NCBI RefSeq assembly: GCF_001584185.1
Contig: NZ_CP013234.1
Coordinates: 2,046,001 to 2,110,000 of the forward strand
Length of the DNA: 64,000 nucleotides
Source of the DNA: Collimonas pratensis
GTDB taxonomy: Bacteria; Pseudomonadota; Gammaproteobacteria; Burkholderiales; Burkholderiaceae_D
Direction of reading: 5' to 3'
A model generated the notes under the pieces. The model ran no database searches, was not told where the DNA came from, and worked only from the letters and a program-made list of their open reading frames with translations. Made by a program: the position numbers and the translations under genes. Of this stretch, positions 10,901 through 18,254 are shown one piece after another. Numbering within the stretch: the stretch's first letter is position 1; each line of letters starts with the position of its first letter.

Positions 10901-13900
10901 CGGTTTCCGCATCGAGCTGGGCGAAATCGAAGCGCAATTGGCCACGCATGCGGCGATCCGCGAAGCGGTGGTGATAGCGCGTGAAGATACGCCAGGCGAC
11001 AAGCGCCTGGTGGCCTATATTGTGCCCAATCGCGTCGTCAACGAGGAAGTCGATGCTGAAACGCTGCGCGCGCACCTGAGCCTGCATGTGCCGGACTATA
11101 TGGTGCCGGCTGCCTACGTCACACTGGCAGCCTTGCCGCTGACGGCCAATGGCAAGCTGGACCGCAAGAATTTACCGGCGCCGGCCAGCGATGCCTACGC
11201 CGCCAGCAGCTATGAAGCGCCGCAAGGGGAGACCGAAATCGCGCTGGCGGCGATCTGGTCGGCGCTGCTGCAGATCGAACGCATCGGCCGCCACGACAAT
11301 TTCTTTTCGCTGGGTGGCCATTCGCTGCTGGCAGTGAGCTTGATGGAAAAGATGCGCCAGCAAGGCTTGGCGGCCGAGGTGCGGGCGCTGTTTGCGACGC
11401 CGACGCTGGCCGGACTGGCGGCGTCGGTCGGCGCCGAAAGCCGGTTGGTGGCGGTGCCGGCTAATCTGATTCCGGCTGGTTGCGAGCAGATTACTCCGGC
11501 AATGCTGCCACTAGTGAACCTGAGCGAGGCGGACATTGCGCGCGTGGTCGAACGAGTGCCGGGCGGCGCCGCCAATGTGCAGGATATCTATCCGCTGGCG
11601 CCGTTGCAGGAAGGAATCCTGTTCCATCACCTGATGGCAAAGGAGGGCGATCCCTATCTGCTGGTGGGCATGACCAGCTTCGATACCCGGCAACGCCTGG
11701 AAACCTATCTGTCGGCCTTGCAAAGCGTGATACAGCGCCACGACGTGCTGCGTACCGCGATTGTCTGGGAAGGCGTGCCGGAGCCGCTGCAGGTGGTGTG
11801 GCGCACGGCGCCGCTGGTGCAGGAAGAATTGATGCTGGAGGGTGACGTCGCGCGCCTGTTGCGCGCACGTTTCGACCCGCGCCAAACGCGCCTCGACTTG
11901 TCGCAGGCACCCATGATGCGCACCGCCTTTGCCTACGACGCCGCGCAGCAGCGCTGGGTGCTGCTGACCCTGATGCATCACCTGGTCAGCGATCACACCA
12001 CTCTGGAAGTGGTGCATGCCGAAATTGCGGCGCACCTGCAAGGCCTGCAGGCCCAATTGCCGGCGCCGCTGCAGTTCCGCAATTACGTGGCGCAAGCCCG
12101 GCTGGGCGGCAATACCGAGATCCATGAAAGCTTCTTCCGGGAGTTGCTGGGGGATGTAGACGAACCGACCGCGCCCTTCGGCTTGCTGGAGGTACATGGC
12201 GATGGCGCCGGCCTGGAAGAAGGCCACGTACGGCTCAGCGCGGAACTGTCGCGGCGTTTGCGGCAGCAGGCGCGGCAGCTGGGTGTGGGCGCCGCCAGCC
12301 TCTGCCATCTGGCCTGGGCGCTGGTGCTGGCGCGGGTCGCCGGCCGCAGCGATGTGGTGTTTGGCACGGTGTTGTTCGGCCGCATGCAGGGCGGCGAAGG
12401 CGCCGACCGCATGATGGGCTTGCTAGTCAATACCCTGCCTCTGCGCCTGAACATTGATACTCAGGGGGCGGCGGTCAGCGTGCGGCATACGCACGCCTTG
12501 CTGGCGCAGCTGATGGAACATGAGCATGCCTCGCTGGCGCAGGCGCAACGGGCTAGCGCGATTGCAGCGCCGCAGCCCTTGTTCTCGGCTCTGCTGAATT
12601 ATCGCCACAGCGTGCTCGGCGAGCCATCGCCGGCTGAACAGGCGATCTGGGAAGGCATCACGCAGATTTCAGGAGAAGAACGCAGCAACTATCCCCTGAG
12701 CCTGTCGGTCGATGACCTGGGACAAGGTTTTGCCCTGACCGCGCAAGTCACGCCTGCGGTAGGTGCAGTGCGCGTGTGCGGCTTCATGCAGATGGCGCTG
12801 GAAGGCTTGGTCGCGGCGCTGGAAGCAACCCCCGAGCGCGCTGTCAACAGCATCGATGTGATGCCGGCGCAAGAACGGCAGCAAGTCGTCAAGGGCTGGA
12901 ACGCGACCCAGGCGCGGCATCCAAAACAACTGCTGCCGCAGCTGTTCGAGGCGCAGGCGGCCAAGACACCGCTGGCAGTGGCGGTGGTGCATGGCTCGGC
13001 CCAACTGAGTTATGCCGAACTCAATCGCCAGGCCAATCAGCTGGCGCATCATCTGCGCCAGCTGGGCGTCAAGCGCAATGACCGGGTGCTGCTGCAGCTG
13101 GAACGCTCCTTGCCGCTGATTGTGGCAATACTGGCCGTGCTCAAGTGCGGCGCCGCCTACCTGCCGATAGACGGCAGTTTGCCGGAGGAGCGCAAGATTT
13201 TCATGGCCGGCGACAGCGGCGCCAGCGTCCTGCTGGCATGCAGCGGCGACCATTGGCCGGTAGCGGCAGCGCTGACCAGGATCAACCTGGACCAGATCGC
13301 CGCCAACGCCTACGCCGCCGACAACCTTACCCCGGGCGGTGACGACGAAACGATTGCCTACATCATGTACACATCGGGCTCGACCGGGCAGCCGAAAGGG
13401 GTGCTGGTGCCGCAGCGCGGCATCAAGCGCCTGGTGCTGGAGAACGGCTATGCGGCCTTTGACGCCAGCGACCGCATTGCTTTCGCCGCCAATCCGGCCT
13501 TCGACGCGTCGACTCTGGAAATCTGGGGCGCCTTGCTGAATGGCGGCTGCATCGTGGTGATCGACAAGGAAGTCTTCCTCGATCCGCTGCAACTGGCCGG
13601 CAAGCTCGAACAGCAAGGCGTCACCACGTTGTTTCTCACCACGGCGGTCTTCAATCAATGTGCGGCGCTGGTGCCGGAGGCATTCAGCCGCTTGCGCTTC
13701 CTGATGACCGGCGGCGAGCGCTGCGATCCGGCCGCCTTTGCACGCGTGCTGGCAGCCGGCAAGCCGCAGCACCTGATCCATTGCTACGGCCCGACCGAGG
13801 CCACCACCTATGCCACGACCTACGAAGTGACGGCGCTTGATGCCGCCGAAGCGAGCTTGCCGATAGGCCGGCCGATTGCCAGCACCCAGGTGTATCTGCT

Positions 13901-16900
13901 GGACGCCCAAGGCGAGCCGGTGCCGGTTGGCGTGGCCGGAGAGATGTATATCGGCGGCGCCGGCATAGCGCGCGGCTACCTGAACCGGGATGAGTTGACG
14001 GCAGAGCGCTTCATTGCCGACCGTTTTAGCGGGCACCCCGGTGCACTGCTATATCGTACCGGCGACCTGGCGCGCTGGCAGGCCGACGGCAACCTGGTGC
14101 ACCTGGGGCGCAACGACTTCCAGGTCAAGATCCGTGGCTTCCGTATCGAACTGGGCGAGATCGAAGCCAGGCTGGCCGCGCATCCGGCGATCCGCGAAGC
14201 AGTCGTGATTGCGCGCGAGGATGGCCCTGGCGATAAGCGCCTGGTGGCCTATATTGTGCTTAACCCCGTCCTCAATGAAGAAATCGATGCGGCGGCCCTA
14301 CGCTCCCATTTGAGCGCCAGCATGCCCGAGTACATGGTGCCGGCGGCTTACGTCACGCTGGCGGCGCTGCCGCTGACGCAGAACGGCAAGCTGAGCCGCA
14401 AGCAGCTGCCGGCGCCAGAAGCCGACGCTTTTGCCGTGAGCGGCTATGCCGCGCCCGAAGGCGCAACCGAAAGCGCCATGGCGGCCATCTGGTCGCAGCT
14501 GCTGCGGGTCGAACGCATCGGCCGTTACGATAATTTCTTCTCGCTCGGCGGCCATTCGCTGGTGGCGGTGCAGATGATTTCGCGCATCAGGCAGGTGTTC
14601 GATATCGAGCTGGCGATCAGCACCTTGTTTGCGCATCCGGTGCTGCACGACTTTTCCGCCCAGTTGCTGGCCGGCGCTGCCAACGTGCGGCCGCCGCTGA
14701 CTGTCGCTGGCGCTGAAGAACGTCAACAATTGTCGTTTGCCCAGCAACGCCTGTGGTTCCTGGAGCAGATGGGCGGGATCGGCCATGCTTACCATATCCC
14801 GCTGGGCTTGCAGCTGGACGGTGAACTCGACCGCATCGCCCTGGTACAGGCGCTGGAACGCCTGGTATTCCGCCATGAAGCGCTGCGCACCACTTTTACC
14901 GAGACTGAAGAGCATGCCGCGATTCAGCGCGTCGCGCCGGCCGAACTGAGTCATTTCCGGCTGCTGGAACATGATTTGCGGCACCATCCCGAACGTGACG
15001 AGGAACGGCAGCGCCTGCTGGCTGAGGAGGCGGCGCGGCCTTTCGATCTGGCGCAAGGGCCGCTGATCCGTGGTCTGCTGCTGCAAGAGACGCGGACTCG
15101 GCATACGTTGCTGATCACGGCCCATCATATTGTCTCGGATGGCTGGTCGACCGGTCTGCTGCTGGATGAAATCAGCGCGCTCTACAACGCCTACCGGCAG
15201 GGACAGCATGACCCGCTGCCAGTCCTGGCGCTGCAATATCCGGATTACGCTGCATGGCAGCGGCGCTGGCTGAACGACACCGTGCTGGAACAGCAGACCG
15301 CCTACTGGAAGCATAGCTTGTCCGGCGCGCCGACCTTGCTGGAGCTGCCGGCCGACTATCCGCGTCCACCGCAGCAAGATTATGCCGGCTCCAGTATCGA
15401 CATCAGGCTCGATGCCGCACTGACGCGCAAGCTGAAGGCTTTGAGCCAGCGCCATGGCAGCACGCTGTACATGACTTTGTTGAGCAGCTGGGCGCTGCTG
15501 TTGAGCCGCCTGTCAGGACAAGACGATATCGTCATCGGCACGCCGGCGGCCAACCGCAGCCAGCAGGAAGTGGAAGGCTTGATCGGCTTTTTCGTGAATA
15601 CGCTGGCGCTGCGCATTCAGCTGCCGGAACAGATGACGGTGGCGACTTTGCTGGAACATGTCAGGCAGCAATCGCTGGCAGCCCAGCAGCATCAGGAAAT
15701 CCCGTTTGAGCAGGTGGTAGAGCACACCCGTCCGCTACGCAGCATGGCGCACAGTCCCTTGTTCCAGGTGATGTTTTCCTGGCAAAACGCACCGCAAGGC
15801 AGGCCGCAGCTGGCGGGACTGGAACTGACGCCGCTGGCGCTCAGGCAGGTGACCGCCAAGTTCGACCTGACCCTGGCGCTGGGCGAAACCGACGGTACGG
15901 TGGCCGGTTCGCTGGAATATGCGACCGCGCTGTTTGAAGCGGACACGGTGCAACGCTATCTCGGCTATTGGCAGCGGCTGCTGGAAGCCATGGTCGACGA
16001 CGATGCGCAGCCGGTCGCCAGCCTGCCCTTGCTGGGCGAGGCGGAGCGGCAGCAGCTGGCAAGCTGGAATGCTACCCGGGTCAGCTATCCTGAGGGGGAG
16101 TTCCTGCTGCATCAGCTATGCGAAATCCAGGCCGAACGCACGCCGCAGGCAGTGGCGCTGGAGTTCGGCGCTACACAGCTTAGCTACGCCGAACTGAATC
16201 GCCAGGCCAATCAGCTGGCGCACTATCTGCGTGAGCTGGGCGTCGAGCCGGACCAGCGGGTGGCGATCTGCGTCGAACGCAGCCCGGCCATGGTGGTTGC
16301 CTTGCTGGCGGTGCTGAAGGCGGGCGCGGCCTACGTGCCGCTGGATCCGGCTTATCCAGCCGACCGCCTGGCCTACATGTTAAACGACAGCGCGCCACGC
16401 GTGGTGCTGACGCAAGCCGGGATCGAAGGTGGCTGGCAGCAAGTCAGTGCGTCCATCGGACCGGACCTGCCGCTGCTGGATCTGCAAGCGCCAAGCTGGC
16501 CCCGCTACCCGGACCACAATCCTGACTATAGCCACCTGACGCCATCGGCTTTGGCGTATGTGATCTACACATCGGGCTCGACCGGCAAGCCGAAGGGCGT
16601 GATGAACGAGCATCGCGGCGTCGTCAATCGCATGCTATGGATGCAGCAGGCTTATGGGTTAGGGCAGCAAGACGTGGTGCTGCAAAAGACGCCTTTCAGT
16701 TTCGACGTCTCGGTGTGGGAGTTTTTCTGGCCGCTGATGACAGGCGCCAAGCTGGTGTTGGCCAAGCCGGACGGCCACAAAGATCCGGCCTACCTGAGCG
16801 GACTCATCCGCGCTGCCGGCGTCACCACCTTGCACTTCGTGCCCTCCATGCTGCAGGTATTTGCCGCGCATGAGGATGCAGCGGCCTGCCACAGCATTGT

Positions 16901-18254
16901 GCGCGTGATGTGCAGCGGCGAAGCCTTGCCGGCAGCGCTGGTCGACTGCTTCCATGCGCTGCTGCCGCAGGCCCAGCTGCATAATCTGTATGGGCCAACC
17001 GAAGCGGCGGTGGATGTCACCGCCTGGACCAGTATTGCCGGAGAAAGCCGGAGCGCCATTCCTATCGGCAAGCCGATTGCGAATACCAGCATTCACATCC
17101 TCGATGCGCGCGGAGAACCGGTGCCGCTGGGTGTGGCGGGGGAATTGCATATCGGCGGCGTGCAGGTGGCGCGCGGCTACCTGAACCAGCCGCAGCTGAG
17201 TGAACAGCGTTTTGTCGCCGATCCTTTCTCGAAAACTCCGGGAGCTCGGCTGTACAAGACCGGCGACCTGGCGCGCTGGCAGGCCGACGGCAATCTGCTG
17301 TACCTGGGCCGCAACGACTTCCAGATCAAGCTGCGCGGCTTCCGCATCGAACTGGGTGAGATCGAAGCACAACTGGCTGCGCACGCAGCGATACGCGAGG
17401 CCGTGGTGATTGCGCGCGAAGACAGTCCCGGCGACAAACGCCTGGTGGCCTATCTGGTGACCAGCCAGGAAGTCGATGCTGAAACGCTGCGCGCCTATCT
17501 GAGCGTCAATCTGCCCGACTACATGGTGCCGGCGGCGTATGTCACGCTGGCAGCTTTGCCATTGACAGCGAATGGCAAGCTGGATCGCAATAGCCTGCCG
17601 GCGCCGGATGGCGGCGCCTACGCGGCGAACAGTTACGCAGCGCCGCAGGGAGCGGCTGAAATTACGCTGGCGGCGATCTGGTCGGAGTTGCTGAAAATTG
17701 AACGGGTCGGTCGCCACGACAATTTCTTCTCGCTGGGCGGCCATTCGCTGCTGGCGGTGCAGATGATTTCGCGGCTGCGGCAGACATTTGGCGTGGAAGT
17801 GGCATTGAGCACGGTGTTCATGCATCCCTTCCTGGCTGGCTTTGCTACCGCAGTAGCCGGCAGCGAAGCCAACGTGCGGCCGGCAATGACGACGATATAC
17901 GGCGCCGAGCGAGAGCAACTGTCGTTTGCACAGCAACGCCTGTGGTTCCTGGAGCAAATGGGCGAAGTACGCCAGGCCTACCATGTGCCGCTAGGCTTGC
18001 AGCTGAACGGTGAACTGGACCGGGTCGCCCTGGTCCAGGCTCTGGAACGCCTGGTGTTCCGTCACGAAGCCCTGCGCACCAGCTTTGTCGCTGCCGAAGG
18101 CCAGGGCGCGCTACAGCGTGTTGCCGCGGCAGATATCAGCCATTTTCATCTGCAGGAACACGATTTGCGCCATCATCCGGAACGCGATGCGGAGCGCGAA
18201 CGCCTGATCGCGGAAGAAGCGACGGCGCCGTTCGACCTGGCGCAGGGCCGCTGA
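4989..18254 (+). CDS. Nonribosomal peptide synthetase, modules 1-4 and start of module 5 (frame ends at a one-base deletion)
   Basis: Cytoplasmic assembly line, 4,421 residues in this frame. C1 (about 20-455; HHLVADG, His153-Gly159) is of the starter type that acylates the first residue. A1 (from about 478) shows specificity residues D-A-W-F-L-G-N-V-V-K, a leucine code; T1 serine is about 1017. A dual C/E domain follows, with the extended HHLMAQEGD and HHLINDH motifs. A2 reads D-F-W-N-I-G-M-V-H-K, threonine; T2 serine about 2112. A second dual C/E domain (HHLVSDH) precedes A3, which reads D-A-L-F-M-G-C-T-Y-K, close to branched Val/Ile codes; T3 serine about 3190. An LCL domain (HHIVSDG, about 3379) leads to A4, D-V-W-H-M-S-L-V-D-K, serine; T4 serine about 4253. 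The next LCL domain is cut by the frame break at 18,254. Codes were aligned by eye to the PheA positions. Confidence 0.93.
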   Translation: MSNSLETTAASNSLSNGAAASVHELSSVQQVVWLDQMLNPDIPYYNIGLAVQIDAAIDPQLLEQAIRDFAMANDASRLTLIKTEGVARQRLLPSVEFGLPLLDFSGEADGDQRARQYMEQMFKQSFDLYGGLLWKTVLIRVSPVRYYWLLCYHHLVADGISTSQSFAGITRAYNRLLGLDSTVAEAAPSYLDFLAKDQDYFSSARFALDKEFWRQRFAQLPARLVAGDSALAAKTLAPSEQVYWPIGRPQFEKMTAYAAGHGFSASDFMLALTSVYFARSVDLDEVVIGVPIHNRSNAREKNTIGMFSSIIPVGFALDRQQPFAQALAAVAKELRRCYRHQRFPIAEINRLHNVVQSGYRQLFDVSLSFEVFNTDFPMGAGLASGAKLDHGYEQTPLAMSVRNFHEDQDVLVVFDYNTRHFTRDEIVRIQSRMALLMDAVLSGADCPLDQLPLLSVAERHQIVSTWNATEASYPAALLPQLFEAQAERTPQALAVEQGAAQLSYAELNRQANQLAHYLRELGVQPDDRVVVCVERGLPMVMGLLAVLKAGAAYVPLDPAYPADRLAHMLHDSAPRVVLTQAGITGGWQQVRAAIAADLPVLDLQTPSWSGYPEHNPDSGDLLPSSLAYVIYTSGSTGTPKGVMVEHRNLLNLVHWHCAAFDVRAGQRTSCVARLGFDAAVWEIWPTLSAGASLLLPPQDHDAATVLAWWREQALDVSFLPTPMAEHAMRNGISNPQLRHLLTGGDRLRLGLQSDMPFSLVNNYGPTETAVVATSGRLTAEDKVLHIGRPIANTQIYLLDREGEPVPVGVPGELHIGGASVARGYLNQPELTEQRFVADRFSQAPGARLYKTGDLARWQADGTLVYLGRNDFQVKIRGFRIELGEIEAQLATHAAIREAVVIAREDTPGDKRLVAYIVPNRVVNEEVDAETLRAHLSLHVPDYMVPAAYVTLAALPLTANGKLDRKNLPAPASDAYAASSYEAPQGETEIALAAIWSALLQIERIGRHDNFFSLGGHSLLAVSLMEKMRLQGLAAEVRALFATPTLAGLAASVGTESRLVAVPANLIPAGCEQITPAMLPLVNLSEADIARVVERVPGGAANVQDIYPLAPLQEGILFHHLMAQEGDPYLLVGMTSFDTRQRLETYLSALQSVIQRHDVLRTAIVWEGVPEPLQVVWRTAPLVQEELILDPADGDVAGQLRARSDPRHTRLDLTQAPLMRTSFAYDAAQQRWLLLTLVHHLINDHTTLEVIHAEIGEHLQGRQAQLPAPLQFRNYVAQARLGASTEAHETFFRQMLAGVDEPTAPFGLLEVHGDGDGLEERHVRLDAVLSQRLRQQARQLGVSAASLCHLAWALVLARVAGRSDVVFGTVLFGRMQGGEGADRMMGLLINTLPLRVNIDGQGVAASVRHTHALLVELMEHEHASLALAQRASAIAAPQPLFSALLNYRHSTLGDPSPAEQAVWQGITQISGEERSNYPLSLSVDDMGQGFALTAQVTPAVGAMRICGYMQTALEGLVTALEATPERAINSIDVMPASERHEIVNGWNAMQARHPGQRLPQRFEAQVERTPLAVAVVHRAEQLSYAELNRQANQLAHYLRELGIQPDDRVAICVERGLAMMVALLAVLKAGAAYVPLDPAYPADRLAHMLSDSAPRVVLTQDGIEGGWPQVKATIAPGLPVLDLLAPVWSDYPDHNPDGSHLTPSDMAYVIYTSGSTGTPKGVVVEHRNVTRLFAATDAWFHFGAADVWTLFHSFAFDFSVWEIWGALLHGGRLVVVPLETARSAEDFYRLLCREQVTILNQTPSAFRQLIAAQGEGAQAHQLRQVIFGGEALEPATLIPWYAQNQGCATQLINMYGITETTVHVTYQPIDVADTVRGGVSPIGVRIPDLSVYLLDAQGQPAPVGVPGELYVGGASVARGYLNQPELTEQRFVADRFSQAPGARLYKTGDLARWQADGTLVYLGRNDFQVKIRGFRIELGEIEAQLATHAAIREAVVIAREDTPGDKRLVAYIVPNRVVNEEVDAETLRAHLSLHVPDYMVPAAYVTLAALPLTANGKLDRKNLPAPASDAYAASSYEAPQGETEIALAAIWSALLQIERIGRHDNFFSLGGHSLLAVSLMEKMRQQGLAAEVRALFATPTLAGLAASVGAESRLVAVPANLIPAGCEQITPAMLPLVNLSEADIARVVERVPGGAANVQDIYPLAPLQEGILFHHLMAKEGDPYLLVGMTSFDTRQRLETYLSALQSVIQRHDVLRTAIVWEGVPEPLQVVWRTAPLVQEELMLEGDVARLLRARFDPRQTRLDLSQAPMMRTAFAYDAAQQRWVLLTLMHHLVSDHTTLEVVHAEIAAHLQGLQAQLPAPLQFRNYVAQARLGGNTEIHESFFRELLGDVDEPTAPFGLLEVHGDGAGLEEGHVRLSAELSRRLRQQARQLGVGAASLCHLAWALVLARVAGRSDVVFGTVLFGRMQGGEGADRMMGLLVNTLPLRLNIDTQGAAVSVRHTHALLAQLMEHEHASLAQAQRASAIAAPQPLFSALLNYRHSVLGEPSPAEQAIWEGITQISGEERSNYPLSLSVDDLGQGFALTAQVTPAVGAVRVCGFMQMALEGLVAALEATPERAVNSIDVMPAQERQQVVKGWNATQARHPKQLLPQLFEAQAAKTPLAVAVVHGSAQLSYAELNRQANQLAHHLRQLGVKRNDRVLLQLERSLPLIVAILAVLKCGAAYLPIDGSLPEERKIFMAGDSGASVLLACSGDHWPVAAALTRINLDQIAANAYAADNLTPGGDDETIAYIMYTSGSTGQPKGVLVPQRGIKRLVLENGYAAFDASDRIAFAANPAFDASTLEIWGALLNGGCIVVIDKEVFLDPLQLAGKLEQQGVTTLFLTTAVFNQCAALVPEAFSRLRFLMTGGERCDPAAFARVLAAGKPQHLIHCYGPTEATTYATTYEVTALDAAEASLPIGRPIASTQVYLLDAQGEPVPVGVAGEMYIGGAGIARGYLNRDELTAERFIADRFSGHPGALLYRTGDLARWQADGNLVHLGRNDFQVKIRGFRIELGEIEARLAAHPAIREAVVIAREDGPGDKRLVAYIVLNPVLNEEIDAAALRSHLSASMPEYMVPAAYVTLAALPLTQNGKLSRKQLPAPEADAFAVSGYAAPEGATESAMAAIWSQLLRVERIGRYDNFFSLGGHSLVAVQMISRIRQVFDIELAISTLFAHPVLHDFSAQLLAGAANVRPPLTVAGAEERQQLSFAQQRLWFLEQMGGIGHAYHIPLGLQLDGELDRIALVQALERLVFRHEALRTTFTETEEHAAIQRVAPAELSHFRLLEHDLRHHPERDEERQRLLAEEAARPFDLAQGPLIRGLLLQETRTRHTLLITAHHIVSDGWSTGLLLDEISALYNAYRQGQHDPLPVLALQYPDYAAWQRRWLNDTVLEQQTAYWKHSLSGAPTLLELPADYPRPPQQDYAGSSIDIRLDAALTRKLKALSQRHGSTLYMTLLSSWALLLSRLSGQDDIVIGTPAANRSQQEVEGLIGFFVNTLALRIQLPEQMTVATLLEHVRQQSLAAQQHQEIPFEQVVEHTRPLRSMAHSPLFQVMFSWQNAPQGRPQLAGLELTPLALRQVTAKFDLTLALGETDGTVAGSLEYATALFEADTVQRYLGYWQRLLEAMVDDDAQPVASLPLLGEAERQQLASWNATRVSYPEGEFLLHQLCEIQAERTPQAVALEFGATQLSYAELNRQANQLAHYLRELGVEPDQRVAICVERSPAMVVALLAVLKAGAAYVPLDPAYPADRLAYMLNDSAPRVVLTQAGIEGGWQQVSASIGPDLPLLDLQAPSWPRYPDHNPDYSHLTPSALAYVIYTSGSTGKPKGVMNEHRGVVNRMLWMQQAYGLGQQDVVLQKTPFSFDVSVWEFFWPLMTGAKLVLAKPDGHKDPAYLSGLIRAAGVTTLHFVPSMLQVFAAHEDAAACHSIVRVMCSGEALPAALVDCFHALLPQAQLHNLYGPTEAAVDVTAWTSIAGESRSAIPIGKPIANTSIHILDARGEPVPLGVAGELHIGGVQVARGYLNQPQLSEQRFVADPFSKTPGARLYKTGDLARWQADGNLLYLGRNDFQIKLRGFRIELGEIEAQLAAHAAIREAVVIAREDSPGDKRLVAYLVTSQEVDAETLRAYLSVNLPDYMVPAAYVTLAALPLTANGKLDRNSLPAPDGGAYAANSYAAPQGAAEITLAAIWSELLKIERVGRHDNFFSLGGHSLLAVQMISRLRQTFGVEVALSTVFMHPFLAGFATAVAGSEANVRPAMTTIYGAEREQLSFAQQRLWFLEQMGEVRQAYHVPLGLQLNGELDRVALVQALERLVFRHEALRTSFVAAEGQGALQRVAAADISHFHLQEHDLRHHPERDAERERLIAEEATAPFDLAQGR
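7434..7948 (+). repeat. Internal NRPS repeat, copy 1 (A1 C-terminal part and T1 linker)
   Basis: These 515 bases match 10719-11233 without a difference that I could find, at an offset of 3,285 bp (1,095 codons). High similarity with scattered changes continues through T1 and into the next C/E domain, to about 8,548. Confidence 0.85.
10719..11233 (+). repeat. Internal NRPS repeat, copy 2 (A2 C-terminal part and T2 linker)
   Basis: Second copy of the segment at 7434-7948; the first mismatch downstream is at 11234 (C against A at 7949). The substrate-binding halves of A1 (Leu) and A2 (Thr) differ, while their C-terminal subdomains are identical, as expected from recombination between modules. 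Confidence 0.85.
18245..18254 (+). other. Frameshift site in the NRPS
   Basis: In the paralogous C domain of module 4 the codons for FDLAQGPLIRG are gcg-caa-ggg-ccg-ctg-atc. Here the matching DNA reads gcg-cag-ggc-cgc-tga. One G missing from the G-run at 18245-18247 creates the TGA at 18252-18254, and restoring it joins the two frames exactly. The total span 4989-21874 is one base short of a multiple of three. Confidence 0.9.
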
